NCBI GenBank assembly: GCA_036499395.1
Contig: DASYDW010000095.1
Coordinates: 124,001 to 188,000 of the forward strand
DNA: 64,000 nt
Reading direction: 5' to 3'
DNA from: Pirellulales bacterium
GTDB taxonomy: Bacteria > Planctomycetota > Planctomycetia > Pirellulales > JACPPG01
Below, piece after piece: positions 1-10,995 of the stretch. Under the pieces are notes generated by a model that did not search any database, was not told the DNA's origin, and saw nothing but the letters and a program-made list of their open reading frames with translations. Every line of letters starts with the position of its first letter. The first letter of the stretch is position 1. A program made the position numbers and the translations under genes.

Positions 1-416
1 TGCCTGGCGGCGTGCTGCGTGTGCGCGGCAAGGGTCGCAAGGAACGCCTGGCACCGCTCGGCTCCTATGCTCAGAAGGCGGTGCAAAAGTGGCTGAAGGT
101 CCGTCGCGTGGCGGGACGCGTGGCCGAAACTAGCCTCGCCCCGGTGTTCGTCAATCGCTTTGGCAAGCGGTTAACCACGCGCAGTGTTGGCCGGCTGTTG
201 GAGAAGTATCTGAAAGTCACGGGGCTCGACGGCCGGACAACGCCGCACACGCTGCGGCATAGCTTCGCCACGCATCTGGTCGACGCCGGCGCCGACATTC
301 GTAGCGTGCAAGAGCTGCTCGGACACAAGAGCCTGGTGACGACGCAAATCTACACGCACGTCAGCACCGCCGCCTTACGCCAAGCGTATGAAAAGGCGCA
401 TCCCCGCGCGAAATAG
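1..416 (+). CDS. xerC: Tyrosine recombinase XerC, C-terminal part (5' end outside window)
   Basis: This is the catalytic C-terminal part of a tyrosine recombinase. The reading frame is open from the first base, so the N-terminal DNA-binding domain and the first catalytic Arg lie outside the window. About 137 residues are visible of a family that is usually near 300. The box [11 protein letters not shown] supplies the H-x-x-R pair, LGHKSL supplies the second conserved His, and IYTHV carries the nucleophilic Tyr. The protein ends in HPRAK, as XerC proteins often do. XerC works with XerD at dif sites to resolve chromosome dimers. An integrase of a mobile element is possible, but no attachment site or phage gene is nearby and the C-terminus is XerC-like. 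Confidence 0.88.
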   Translation, partial: PGGVLRVRGKGRKERLAPLGSYAQKAVQKWLKVRRVAGRVAETSLAPVFVNRFGKRLTTRSVGRLLEKYLKVTGLDGRTTPHTLRHSFATHLVDAGADIRSVQELLGHKSLVTTQIYTHVSTAALRQAYEKAHPRAK

Positions 417-533
417 GGGCGAGGAAACCTTTTCGCCCGCGGCGGCAGGTTTCGCCATCGCAACCTTCGCGCGATATGCTTGCGGGTAGTGAAGCCTTGC
501 AGCTTTCTTTTGCGTCCCGCGGGAATCGACCGA

Positions 534-920
534 ATGATGCGCGTGTGGATCATCGACGATCAGGAATACATGCGCACGAAAACCGTGCCGAAGATCGTGC
601 GCGACCGCTGGCCCGATTCCGACATCACGGCGTTCAATAATCTGGCCGCGGCGCTGTACTACACGGGCTCGACCGACCTGATCATCATCGATATCACGGC
701 CGTTTGTCCCATCGAGCGCGCGCAGCTGGCCTATGGCCCGATCTGCCAGTTGATCGACAAGCATCCGGGCACGACGGTGATCATCAATTCGGCGCTGCCG
801 CGCTACGTGACGGATGTGGTGCGCCGCGAGGTGCTGGAGTTCTCGCCCGACGCGCACGTCCTGCTCTGCGGCTTCCCATTCGACGTGAACCTGCCGAAGG
901 TGTTAGCCGAGATCACGTAG
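534..920 (+). CDS. Degenerate receiver-domain protein (single-domain response-regulator-like)
   Basis: This 128-residue protein consists of one CheY-like receiver fold and nothing else. The N-terminal RVWIIDDQEY supplies the acidic pair (Asp8, Asp9), and LIIIDIT supplies the expected phospho-acceptor Asp53. Ser86 in VIINSA sits at the switch Ser/Thr position. The conserved Lys normally found before Pro near the end of the fold is not present: the local sequence is LLCGFPFD. Lys loss usually weakens normal phosphorylation switching, so this may be an atypical or pseudo-receiver. Two adjacent ATG codons (534 and 537) can serve as start, with a GGGAA-like site just upstream. A longer upstream start at 480 is possible but adds residues unlike a receiver. 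It stands alone on the plus strand beside other signalling genes. Confidence 0.6.
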   Translation: MMRVWIIDDQEYMRTKTVPKIVRDRWPDSDITAFNNLAAALYYTGSTDLIIIDITAVCPIERAQLAYGPICQLIDKHPGTTVIINSALPRYVTDVVRREVLEFSPDAHVLLCGFPFDVNLPKVLAEIT

Positions 921-1000
921 GGTACCCTGGATGCACCAGAACAACCCTCGATTCGATGGTGCACAAAATGCACCCTACGAATGCTTCGTACCGCCAGTGA

Positions 1001-1639
1001 CTACACGATTCCCTTTCGCACGGCCCATACCGCGGCCTGGGTGCGATCGTTGACGCCGATCTTGCGCAGTACGTGTTGCACGTGTTCCTTGACGGTCTCG
1101 ACGCTGATCGTCAGGCTCTTGGCGATTTCCTTGTTCGATAGCCCCAGTGCCAGATGGCGCAGGACCTGTGTCTCGCGCTGCGTGAGCGAGGCTTCGTCGT
1201 CCTCGGTCTTCTTGCGCGTAGCCATCGTGCCGGCGACCTTGCTCAATTCTCCGTGGTCGCTCGAACCATCACGCGTGGCCACGGCATGGATCGTTTCCAA
1301 CAATTGTTCGCGCGTGCAACCCTTCAGCAGGTAGTCGCTCGCGCCCAACGCATTGGCTCGCGCGATGTAGGTCGGGTTGTCGAATGCCGAGAGCATGACG
1401 ACGCGCGTGTCGGGCAGGTCCTTATGAATCTGCTCGAGCGCCGTCAAACCGTCGTCGCCGCCATCCATCATGCGGATATCCAGCAGCGCCACATCGGGCC
1501 GATGCCGATGGGCCATCTCGATTGCTTCGCTGGGATGGCTCGCCTCGCAGATAATTTCCACGTCGGTACCGGCCAGCAGGCTTGCCAATCCTTGCCGCAC
1601 TACTTCGTGGTCATCCGCGATCAATAGCCGTACGGTCAT
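1001..1639 (-). CDS. NarL/FixJ-family response regulator
   Basis: This 212-residue protein has the classic two-domain layout. The receiver covers about residues 1-120, with Asp9/Asp10, phospho-acceptor Asp54 in ALLDIRM, Ser84 as switch residue and Lys106 in YLLKG. A LuxR-type helix-turn-helix covers about residues 148-210, with LTQRETQVLRHLALG and NKEIAKSL followed by the recognition helix SVETVKEHV. It would bind DNA as a dimer after phosphorylation by a sensor kinase. No kinase is directly adjacent in the same operon; the hybrid kinase 3 kb away is a possible partner by inference only. An AGGAGG-rich stretch lies just upstream of the ATG on the minus strand. The hairpin at 1671-1699 falls in its likely leader. 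Confidence 0.92.
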   Translation of the reverse strand: MTVRLLIADDHEVVRQGLASLLAGTDVEIICEASHPSEAIEMAHRHRPDVALLDIRMMDGGDDGLTALEQIHKDLPDTRVVMLSAFDNPTYIARANALGASDYLLKGCTREQLLETIHAVATRDGSSDHGELSKVAGTMATRKKTEDDEASLTQRETQVLRHLALGLSNKEIAKSLTISVETVKEHVQHVLRKIGVNDRTQAAVWAVRKGIV

Positions 1640-2119
1640 CAGAACCCTCCTCCTCGACGAAGCGTACAGAGCACAAGGGCCGAAGGCCCTGAAGTGTGCC
1701 CCTCAGAATATTAGCCTAGCTGGCCGTCGCGGACCGAACAACCGGCATCATCCCGTCTGGCCGGCTGATTCGTCTGATGTCTCGATCCGCAGCGGTGTTG
1801 CCGCTTTGACCTGACACAGCGCGTGACGTAGATATTTGACGACAGTCGCGGTCCCTTCTCCCCACGGGCCTTGCCCGAACTGCGCCTGTTACCTCGTGGT
1901 GGCCCAGCCACTGGGGGGAACGAGTTGGATTGGAAACGATTAGAGCGGTCGTCACGGCCGGCACTTCGCGGGAGGTGCTGCTGAAACAGGCGGACCGTTG
2001 TCGGCTGTCACCGGAACGCAGCCGTGATAGGTAACAAGCGTGATGACAGCGACCGCTGCGCGAGGGATGTCGCGCTTAACACTCGGCCGTTCATCCGCGC
2101 TCGCGCGAGGCAATTCTCC
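1640..2119. other. Divergent intergenic region between two regulator genes
   Basis: These 480 bases separate the NarL-type gene (leftward) from the NtrC-type gene (rightward) and probably hold both promoters. The only clear structure is the inverted repeat at 1671-1699. Short open frames on both strands have no recognisable protein features and were not called. No sigma-54-type GG-N10-GC element was convincing here. Confidence 0.5.
1671..1699. repeat. Inverted repeat in the leader of the NarL-type gene
   Basis: AGGGCC and GGCCCT are separated by GAA, and outside them GCACA (1671-1675) pairs with TGTGC (1695-1699). The result is an interrupted stem of 11 pairs, 32 nt upstream of the start codon of the leftward regulator gene. 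It could be an operator, an mRNA leader hairpin or chance. No T-run follows on either strand, so a terminator is unlikely. Confidence 0.45.
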
Positions 2120-3499
2120 ATGAAGCGAGGCTCTTTGTTGCTGGTGGACGACGACCGTCCCCTGTTACAGTCCATGGCCCAGTGGCTGCGCGAGTTGGGA
2201 TTCACCGTCGACGCCGTGACCGGCGTCGCGGAATCGATCGCCGTGCTCGGCAAGAAACATTTCGACCTGGCGCTAGTCGATCTGCGCCTGGGTGACGGGG
2301 ACGGCTTCGACGTTCTGGCCCATTGCCGCGAGCATCGTCAGAACACGGCCGTGATCCTCATGACCGGTTACGGCACCGTGGAGACCGCCATCGAGGCGAT
2401 TCGCGCCGGAGCCTTCGACCTGGTCACCAAGCCGATCGTCGACGACGAGTTGGAAATGTCGATCGATCGGGCGATCAATCATCGCCGCGTTGTCGAGGAG
2501 AACAAGAATCTCAAGACGCAGCTCGACATGCGCTTCGGCATGGATAGCATCGTCGGCCATGACTATCGCATGCGACGCGTATACGAAATGGCCTCGAGCG
2601 TTGCCGACACGCGCGCCAGTGTGCTGATCACCGGCGAAAGTGGCACCGGCAAATCGATGATCGCCCGGGCCATTCATCGTCAAAGCCGCCGTCGCGACAA
2701 GCCCTTCGTCGAAGTGGCTTGCGGCGCGCTCCCCGAAAACTTGCTCGAGAGCGAACTGTTCGGACACGTAGCCGGCGCGTTCACAGGCGCGATCGGTGAC
2801 AAGGTTGGAAAGTTCAAGCTGGCCGACGGCGGTACGATCTTCCTCGACGAAATCGCCACCGCCAGCCCAGCGATGCAAGTCAAACTGCTGCGCGTGTTGC
2901 AGGAGTTCGAGTTCGAGCCGGTCGGCGGTACGAAGACCTTTAAAGTCGACGCCCGCGTGATCCTGGCCACCAACGAAAAGCTCGAAGACCTGGTGCGAGA
3001 AGGGCGCTTTCGCCAGGATTTGTACTACCGCATCAACGTCATCAATATCGAGCTGCCGCCATTGCGCGATCGCATTGCCGATATTCCGATGTTGGCCGCG
3101 CACTTTCTCAAAGAGGTGTGCGACGAGTGCAGCAAGCCGATCCCTGGCTTTACCGACGAATGCATGGCGCTGTTGGAGAATTACCAATGGCCAGGCAACG
3201 TCCGTGAATTGGCCAACGTCATCGAGCGAGCGGTGCTACTAGGCAAGGGTGGGCCGATCGGCGCTGCCGACCTGCCGGGGGTCATGACCTCCGGAGGCGG
3301 GCGGTCACTGGAACCGGTCGGCGGTCGTACCTTAAAGCAAGCGCTCGAAGAGCCTGAACGACGGATCATTCTGGAAGTGTTGGAAAGCAATCAGTGGAAT
3401 CGTCACGCCACGGCCGACTCGTTGGGCATCAACCGCACGACGCTTTATAAGAAGATGAAGCGCCTGGGGCTGGAGGATCGCCCGTTCGTTCGCTTGTAA
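2120..3499 (+). CDS. NtrC-family sigma-54-dependent response regulator
   Basis: This 459-residue protein has three domains. Residues 1-120 form the receiver, with phospho-acceptor Asp54 in ALVDLRL and Lys104 in VTKPI. Residues 140-375 form the AAA+ sigma-54 activator domain: Walker A GESGTGKS at 172-179, the sigma-54 contact loop GAFTGA at 219-224, Walker B FLDE at 241-244 and the [11 protein letters not shown] motif near 361. A Fis-type helix-turn-helix ends the protein ([18 protein letters not shown], about 429-446). It should remodel RNA polymerase-sigma-54 at enhancer-dependent promoters. The ATG at 2120 is preferred because the receiver begins directly after it and a GAGG site lies 9 nt upstream. 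An upstream start at 2024 would add an unlikely Arg-rich leader. The target genes are unknown. It converges with the next gene. Confidence 0.93.
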   Translation: MKRGSLLLVDDDRPLLQSMAQWLRELGFTVDAVTGVAESIAVLGKKHFDLALVDLRLGDGDGFDVLAHCREHRQNTAVILMTGYGTVETAIEAIRAGAFDLVTKPIVDDELEMSIDRAINHRRVVEENKNLKTQLDMRFGMDSIVGHDYRMRRVYEMASSVADTRASVLITGESGTGKSMIARAIHRQSRRRDKPFVEVACGALPENLLESELFGHVAGAFTGAIGDKVGKFKLADGGTIFLDEIATASPAMQVKLLRVLQEFEFEPVGGTKTFKVDARVILATNEKLEDLVREGRFRQDLYYRINVINIELPPLRDRIADIPMLAAHFLKEVCDECSKPIPGFTDECMALLENYQWPGNVRELANVIERAVLLGKGGPIGAADLPGVMTSGGGRSLEPVGGRTLKQALEEPERRIILEVLESNQWNRHATADSLGINRTTLYKKMKRLGLEDRPFVRL

Positions 3500-3549
3500 A
3501 GACAACGGCCTAGCGAGCGTGCGTCTAGAGCATTTGTCGACGCCGGGTT

Positions 3550-4473
3550 CTATAGCTCTTCGCTACAGGCGAGTGCGTCCGATTCTACCGCACGGCGCCG
3601 CTTGACGAGCGTGACCTCGTTGCCGCGGTCGTTGAAGTTCAACTCGTCGACGAACGTGCGCATCAACAGCAGGCCCCGCCCGCTGACCTTGTCGAGATTC
3701 ACCGGATCGGTGGGGTCGGGAAGTGACGCCGGCTCGAATCCCGGTCCGTCGTCGCGGATGCGGACCGTCACTTCGTCTGTCGAAACGCATACCTCGACGT
3801 GGATCTTGCGTTGTTTGTAGGGAGATTGCTGGGCGCGCTCCTCGACCATCGCGTAGTACGCCTCGTGACTTTTCTCCATCAGCGCGGACTGCACTTCCAG
3901 GTTGCCGTGATAGAGGGCGTTGACCAGTGCTTCTTCCAGCGCGATGCCCAATCGTACGCGCTCGGTCTGATCGAACAGACCAAACCGCGTGGCATGCTCT
4001 TGCACGAAGTTGATCAGCGGCGGAAACAGCGTGCAGTCGTTCTCGAGTTGAAACGTACAGCGATTCTGCACGACATGCTGCAACAGGCGCGCCTGTCCTT
4101 CGCGCGGGCGAGAAGCGTCAAGCACCCGGCCAATGGTGTCGAGAAGCGTTCCGGCGAGCTGGCTCTTGGGGACGTAGCTCGCCGCCCCGCCTTGCAGTGC
4201 CTGGACCGCGATTTCTTCGTTTCCCTTCGACGTCATCAAGATGACCGGCACGAACGGATGATGCTCGCGAATCGCCTTGACCAGCTCCAGCCCGTTCATC
4301 TCGGGCATGATCAAATCGGTGAGCACCAGCGCCGGAACGTTTTGCCGCATCATGGTCAGCGCGTGCGTGCCATTGGCCGCGAAGGTGACCGAGAGCTCGG
4401 GATCCTTCTCGATGAGCCCGCCCACCAGGCGACGATCGACAGCCGAGTCATCAACGACCAGTACGTTCGGCAT
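3550..4473 (-). CDS. Receiver domain fused to an RsbW-like anti-sigma ATPase domain
   Basis: The protein (307 residues from the ATG at 4473) joins a receiver to a GHKL ATPase of the anti-sigma serine-kinase type. Counting from the alternative ATG at 4482, the receiver has VVDDSAVDRR, phospho-acceptor Asp56 in VLTDLIMPEMNG and Lys106. The ATPase has an N box with EEALVNALYHGN (183-194), a G1 box DDGPGF (244-249) and a GRGLLLM G2 box. There is no histidine phospho-acceptor domain, so it resembles RsbW/SpoIIAB kinases more than sensor kinases. The family logic is a phosphorylation-controlled partner switch on a sigma factor or anti-sigma antagonist; no such partner is adjacent. A GAAGG site upstream favours the second ATG. 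It is followed 89 nt downstream of its start region by the hybrid kinase gene on the same strand. Confidence 0.85.
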   Translation of the reverse strand: MPNVLVVDDSAVDRRLVGGLIEKDPELSVTFAANGTHALTMMRQNVPALVLTDLIMPEMNGLELVKAIREHHPFVPVILMTSKGNEEIAVQALQGGAASYVPKSQLAGTLLDTIGRVLDASRPREGQARLLQHVVQNRCTFQLENDCTLFPPLINFVQEHATRFGLFDQTERVRLGIALEEALVNALYHGNLEVQSALMEKSHEAYYAMVEERAQQSPYKQRKIHVEVCVSTDEVTVRIRDDGPGFEPASLPDPTDPVNLDKVSGRGLLLMRTFVDELNFNDRGNEVTLVKRRRAVESDALACSEEL

Positions 4474-4561
4474 AGCCCCCATCCTTCGCTCTTATCGTGA
4501 AACCTAAAGCCGTATCCTCAATCGACGACTCTCACCTTCAGGGTCGCGATTGTCTTCACCA

Positions 4562-7870
<3,309 letters not shown>

Positions 7871-8000
7871 GACGCCTTCGCCGCGGGTCCGCCTGGAAGC
7901 GCGAGCTACCAGCTCCGCGAGCAATCGCCGAATGCGGTCTCGATTGAAAAAACGCGCCGCCAGTATCGAGCGTTACGACACCGACGGCCCCACGGTTTCC

Positions 8001-8028
8001 AATGTCGCAGACCGGTTTCGAGTGTCAA
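8001..8028 (-). promoter_or_regulatory. Possible sigma-70 promoter of the hybrid kinase gene
   Basis: On the minus strand a perfect TTGACA (8028-8023) is followed after 16 nt by GACATT (8006-8001), which matches TATAAT at only three positions. It lies about 130 nt upstream of the chosen kinase start in a stretch without genes. The -35 is good and the -10 is weak. Confidence 0.3.
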
Positions 8029-8157
8029 TAAAATTCGCGATTGATTGCCGTACCGGCCTGAAGCGGTCCGGTCAGCACGGGGCGCTGGCGAGGCCGTTTC
8101 GATGCCCTCGCCGGGTGCGGTCGAGCACCGGCCAGGGCCGAGGCGTCGCAGGTTCGC

Positions 8158-9144
8158 TTATGTTCCCTGCCCGGGGCGTCCGGGGTCACCGACCCGTTGG
8201 ACTACACCCTCGGCGAAGGGAGCTTCGTGCAGGAATGCCTGCGCGCGATGAGAAGCTTGCGAGCGGAACGCCGTTTCGCCGGCCGGATCTTGCTGCCCCT
8301 GACGCGCTTCTTGAATCATCAGCCAGGCTGTGGGAAGGACGACCAGCGCCATGCCACCCAACGATTCGGGCGTGAAGCTGCGCGACCAGAACAGCACGTC
8401 AAACAGCATCGCGAAACCAACCTGGCTGAGTGCCACGACCGAGACCTTGGCCGCATTGCCGCTGGTGAAAGCCTTGGTCAGCAGCAGTTGGCCGATCGTG
8501 GCTGACACGCCAACGCCCAATAGCATCAACAGCACGCGAGCGTCCCAACAATTCGCCAGCGGATGTTTTGTGGGGAACAAGAAAAACGCGGCGACGCAAA
8601 ACAAGGTCGCCACGGCCGAAAAATGGACGACCACCGCGCGGACGTCGATCCCTGTCAGTCGGTGCAGTCCGATCATCGCGACGGCCGTGGCCATGCTGCC
8701 GATCAGAATCACGACGCTGGCGATGTTCGCATCGTTGCCTCCCGGCTGTTGCACCATGAAGACGCCGGCCACGGCGCAGACGATCGCCACCCAGACGCCG
8801 GCCGAAGGCTTTTCGCGCAACAGAGGCCACGAAAGCAGCGCCACCCAGACCGGAAAGATGTTGGCCAGCGTCAGCACATCGGCAATCGGCAATCTTGGAA
8901 GCGCGTAGAAGGTGCAGAGCATGCTGACGCTGCCGGCGATGCTGCGCACCCACAAGGTCTTCGGCCGCAAGATGACAAAGCGGGCTCCGCCGGACAGCAC
9001 CATGCCGGTCGCAAACAGCGTGGCCAGGATGGCGCGGACAAAGACCACGACCTGCCAATCGCACGAGCCTTCGAGCCCGTGCGCAAATGCCCCCATGCAT
9101 GCAAAGGCGAATGCTCCACAGAGCATCCAAAAATAAGGAAGCAC
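8158..9144 (-). CDS. DMT-superfamily (EamA-type) transporter
   Basis: This is a 328-residue integral membrane protein with about ten hydrophobic helices arranged as two EamA repeats. The first covers residues 1-140, including the typical TFYALPRLPIADVLTLANIFP segment that ends one repeat. The second has LLTKAFTSGNAAKVSVVALS before its last two helices. The family exports or imports small metabolites such as amino acids and nucleosides; the substrate cannot be read from sequence. A GTG start at 9144 is preferred because GGAG lies 6 nt upstream and the first helix begins directly after it. A longer frame to 9270 would add about 42 residues with no membrane character. The C-terminal tail of about 50 residues is polar and Gln/Ala-rich. 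The gene stands alone between the kinase and a divergent redoxin gene. Confidence 0.82.
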   Translation of the reverse strand: MLPYFWMLCGAFAFACMGAFAHGLEGSCDWQVVVFVRAILATLFATGMVLSGGARFVILRPKTLWVRSIAGSVSMLCTFYALPRLPIADVLTLANIFPVWVALLSWPLLREKPSAGVWVAIVCAVAGVFMVQQPGGNDANIASVVILIGSMATAVAMIGLHRLTGIDVRAVVVHFSAVATLFCVAAFFLFPTKHPLANCWDARVLLMLLGVGVSATIGQLLLTKAFTSGNAAKVSVVALSQVGFAMLFDVLFWSRSFTPESLGGMALVVLPTAWLMIQEARQGQQDPAGETAFRSQASHRAQAFLHEAPFAEGVVQRVGDPGRPGQGT

Positions 9145-9537
9145 AGAATCTCCAAACGGGGCACACCGCGGGCAGAGAAGTCGGCCGACGGCGCGGGTAG
9201 GCAGGCAAATCGTCGACCAAGCAAGCAGTGGACGCATTTCAAACGGAAATCGTTCGCGCTGCAAGAACAATTAGTGAACAGCAAGGTTTGCTAGTGCCGG
9301 TTGCCGCTGGCAACGCGCGCCGATCATCAAGCGGTCGATAACCTTGCCCCCATTTGCGGGGATCAATAGCTCGATTGACACACCTTTCGGAACCCGCGAA
9401 ACTAGGTTTAGCCTGCTGGGGCCCAGCCGGGGCCTCGTCCCGTACCTGCCCAATTTTCCTCGCCCTGCCATGATGCATTATAGGGCGGGCGTGGTTTTCC
9501 AATTCTACTGGTCCCTGACTCTCAGGAGCATTCCGCG
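9145..9537. other. Divergent intergenic region with a weak promoter candidate
   Basis: These 393 bases separate the leftward EamA gene from the rightward redoxin gene. A perfect TTGACA occurs at 9375-9380 on the plus strand, but the hexamers at the right distance (GAAACT or AAACTA) are poor -10 matches. A TATAGG at 9480-9485 is another possible -10 with no clear -35. No gene was seen. Confidence 0.4.
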
Positions 9538-10140
9538 ATGCGCAAGACTTTACCGATCGCCCTGGTTTGTGTGGCGATGCTGGCGAGCACGGCCGTGGCT
9601 GGCAAGTTCAACAAGGTCTTGAGCCTGGGCAGTGCCGCGCCGGCCTGGCCCACCGTCAGTGGCACCGACGACAAGCAACACAGCTTGCAGGATTACAAGG
9701 ATGCGAAGGCGGTCGTGGTCATCTTCACCTGCAACCATTGCCCGGTGGCACAGCAGTACGAGCAACGATTGGTCGACCTGCAGCGCGATTACCAGGCGAA
9801 GGGGGTCCAGGTCGTGGCGATCTGTGTTAATTCCGGCGAGGAAGACAGCCTCGAGCACATGAAGCAACGGGCCGCGGCACAGGTCTTCAATTTTCCCTAC
9901 TTGTCCGATCCTTCACAAGCGGCGGGCAAGATGTATGGCGCGCAGAAGACGCCCGAAGCGTTCGTGCTCGATGCCGATCGCAAAGTCGTTTACATGGGCG
10001 CCATCGACGACAATTGGATGGATGCCACCGAGGTCAAGAAGCCGTACGTTCGCAATGCGATTGATGCCGTGCTGTCGGGTAAGGCTCCCGAAGTGCAAGA
10101 AATTCGCGCCACGGGTTGCGGCATTGAGTATGGCCGCTAA
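9538..10140 (+). CDS. Exported thioredoxin-fold (redoxin, AhpC/TSA-like) protein
   Basis: The protein has 200 residues. A signal peptide spans about residues 1-22 (LPIALVCVAMLASTAVAG), so it acts in the periplasm or on the cell surface. The redoxin domain carries Cys65 and Cys68 as C-N-H-C in FTCNHCPVAQQYE, at the position of the thioredoxin CxxC and peroxiredoxin cysteine. The later KTPEAFVLD segment holds the cis-Pro loop. The arrangement belongs to the peroxiredoxin-like (PRX_like1) group that is common in planctomycetes; reductase or peroxidase activity is inferred, not shown. A CAGGAG site precedes the ATG. A TlpA-type gene follows 69 nt downstream on the same strand, so the two may be cotranscribed and serve thiol redox control outside the cytoplasm. 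Confidence 0.85.
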   Translation: MRKTLPIALVCVAMLASTAVAGKFNKVLSLGSAAPAWPTVSGTDDKQHSLQDYKDAKAVVVIFTCNHCPVAQQYEQRLVDLQRDYQAKGVQVVAICVNSGEEDSLEHMKQRAAAQVFNFPYLSDPSQAAGKMYGAQKTPEAFVLDADRKVVYMGAIDDNWMDATEVKKPYVRNAIDAVLSGKAPEVQEIRATGCGIEYGR

Positions 10141-10209
10141 GTAATCGCTCGATCGCGCAGCATTGATCGAGTGACGACGAGCGGCACCATCAGAGGAGCT
10201 TTTACATCC

Positions 10210-10821
10210 ATGTCACGGTACGCACGTGTAGCCTGCAGCTTCGCGGCAGCAGTGGTTGCCTGGTTTTGCCTGTCGGGCTGGACTATCGAGCAATCGTGGA
10301 CAGGGGCGACCGCCTGGCCTGCGGCAAACGTTGCCGCCGCGGCCGAATCGAAAGCCGACCTGAACCCGGCCGACATCAAGGTAATCGTCGTCGACAAGGC
10401 AGGACTGGCGAAAGCCATCGCGGCCCACAAGGGTAAAGTCGTGCTGGTCGACTACTGGGCCACCTGGTGCGCACCATGCGTCAAGCAGTTTCCCCACACC
10501 GTCGAGTTGTGGCGAAAAAACCGTGATCGGGGGTTGGCCGTGATCGCGCTCTCGTTCGACGAACCTGACGAGATCGAGGACGTGCAAAAATTCCTGGCTG
10601 GCAAAGGGGCCGGTTTCGACAATTTGATCAGCAAAGTCGGCGCTGCTGAGTCGTCGGCCGAGGAATTCGACTACGACGGCGCCCTGCCGAACTACGCGAT
10701 TTACGATCGTGCAGGCAATCTGGTGAAGCGCATTTCTCCTTCGGATCCAACGATCAAATTTCGCCCGGAAATGATCGACGAGGCGGTCGAGGAGCAGTTG
10801 GCCGTCAAAGCCGCGCAATGA
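10210..10821 (+). CDS. TlpA-like thiol:disulfide oxidoreductase
   Basis: This 203-residue exported protein has an N-terminal hydrophobic segment (about residues 8-24) acting as signal peptide or anchor. A thioredoxin-like domain follows with the active site ATWCAPCVKQFP (Cys87 and Cys90), preceded by KVVLVDYW. TlpA/ResA proteins reduce disulfides in the periplasm, often for cytochrome c maturation. The segment before the active site (about 25-75) is Ala-rich and probably flexible. The ATG at 10210 is favoured by an AGGAG about 12 nt upstream; an in-frame ATG at 10171 would only lengthen the n-region. The previous gene encodes another thioredoxin-fold exported protein. Whether it serves haem attachment or general thiol repair cannot be told from this window. 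Confidence 0.85.
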   Translation: MSRYARVACSFAAAVVAWFCLSGWTIEQSWTGATAWPAANVAAAAESKADLNPADIKVIVVDKAGLAKAIAAHKGKVVLVDYWATWCAPCVKQFPHTVELWRKNRDRGLAVIALSFDEPDEIEDVQKFLAGKGAGFDNLISKVGAAESSAEEFDYDGALPNYAIYDRAGNLVKRISPSDPTIKFRPEMIDEAVEEQLAVKAAQ

Positions 10822-10995
10822 GCGCCGGCGGACAGCCTTGGTTGTCGTGCAGGAGAATCGCGATCTGCGGATCAGCCGGTCCGATAGCTGTCGGACCCCC
10901 GCATCCCGGCCCAGGGGCCTTTCCCCACACAGCCCGATTTCAGCTATCCTAGCTACAGGTGGCCACTTACTCGGGCCCGATGCAGAAAGGTGTGC

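Noticed and set aside
1..416. XerC-like gene as evidence of a mobile element
   Set aside because: No attachment repeats, excisionase or phage genes follow, and the C-terminus matches housekeeping XerC.
3720..3740. A tRNA-like GGCTCGAATCCC box
   Set aside because: It lies inside the receiver/ATPase gene with no cloverleaf around it; no tRNA was seen anywhere in the window.
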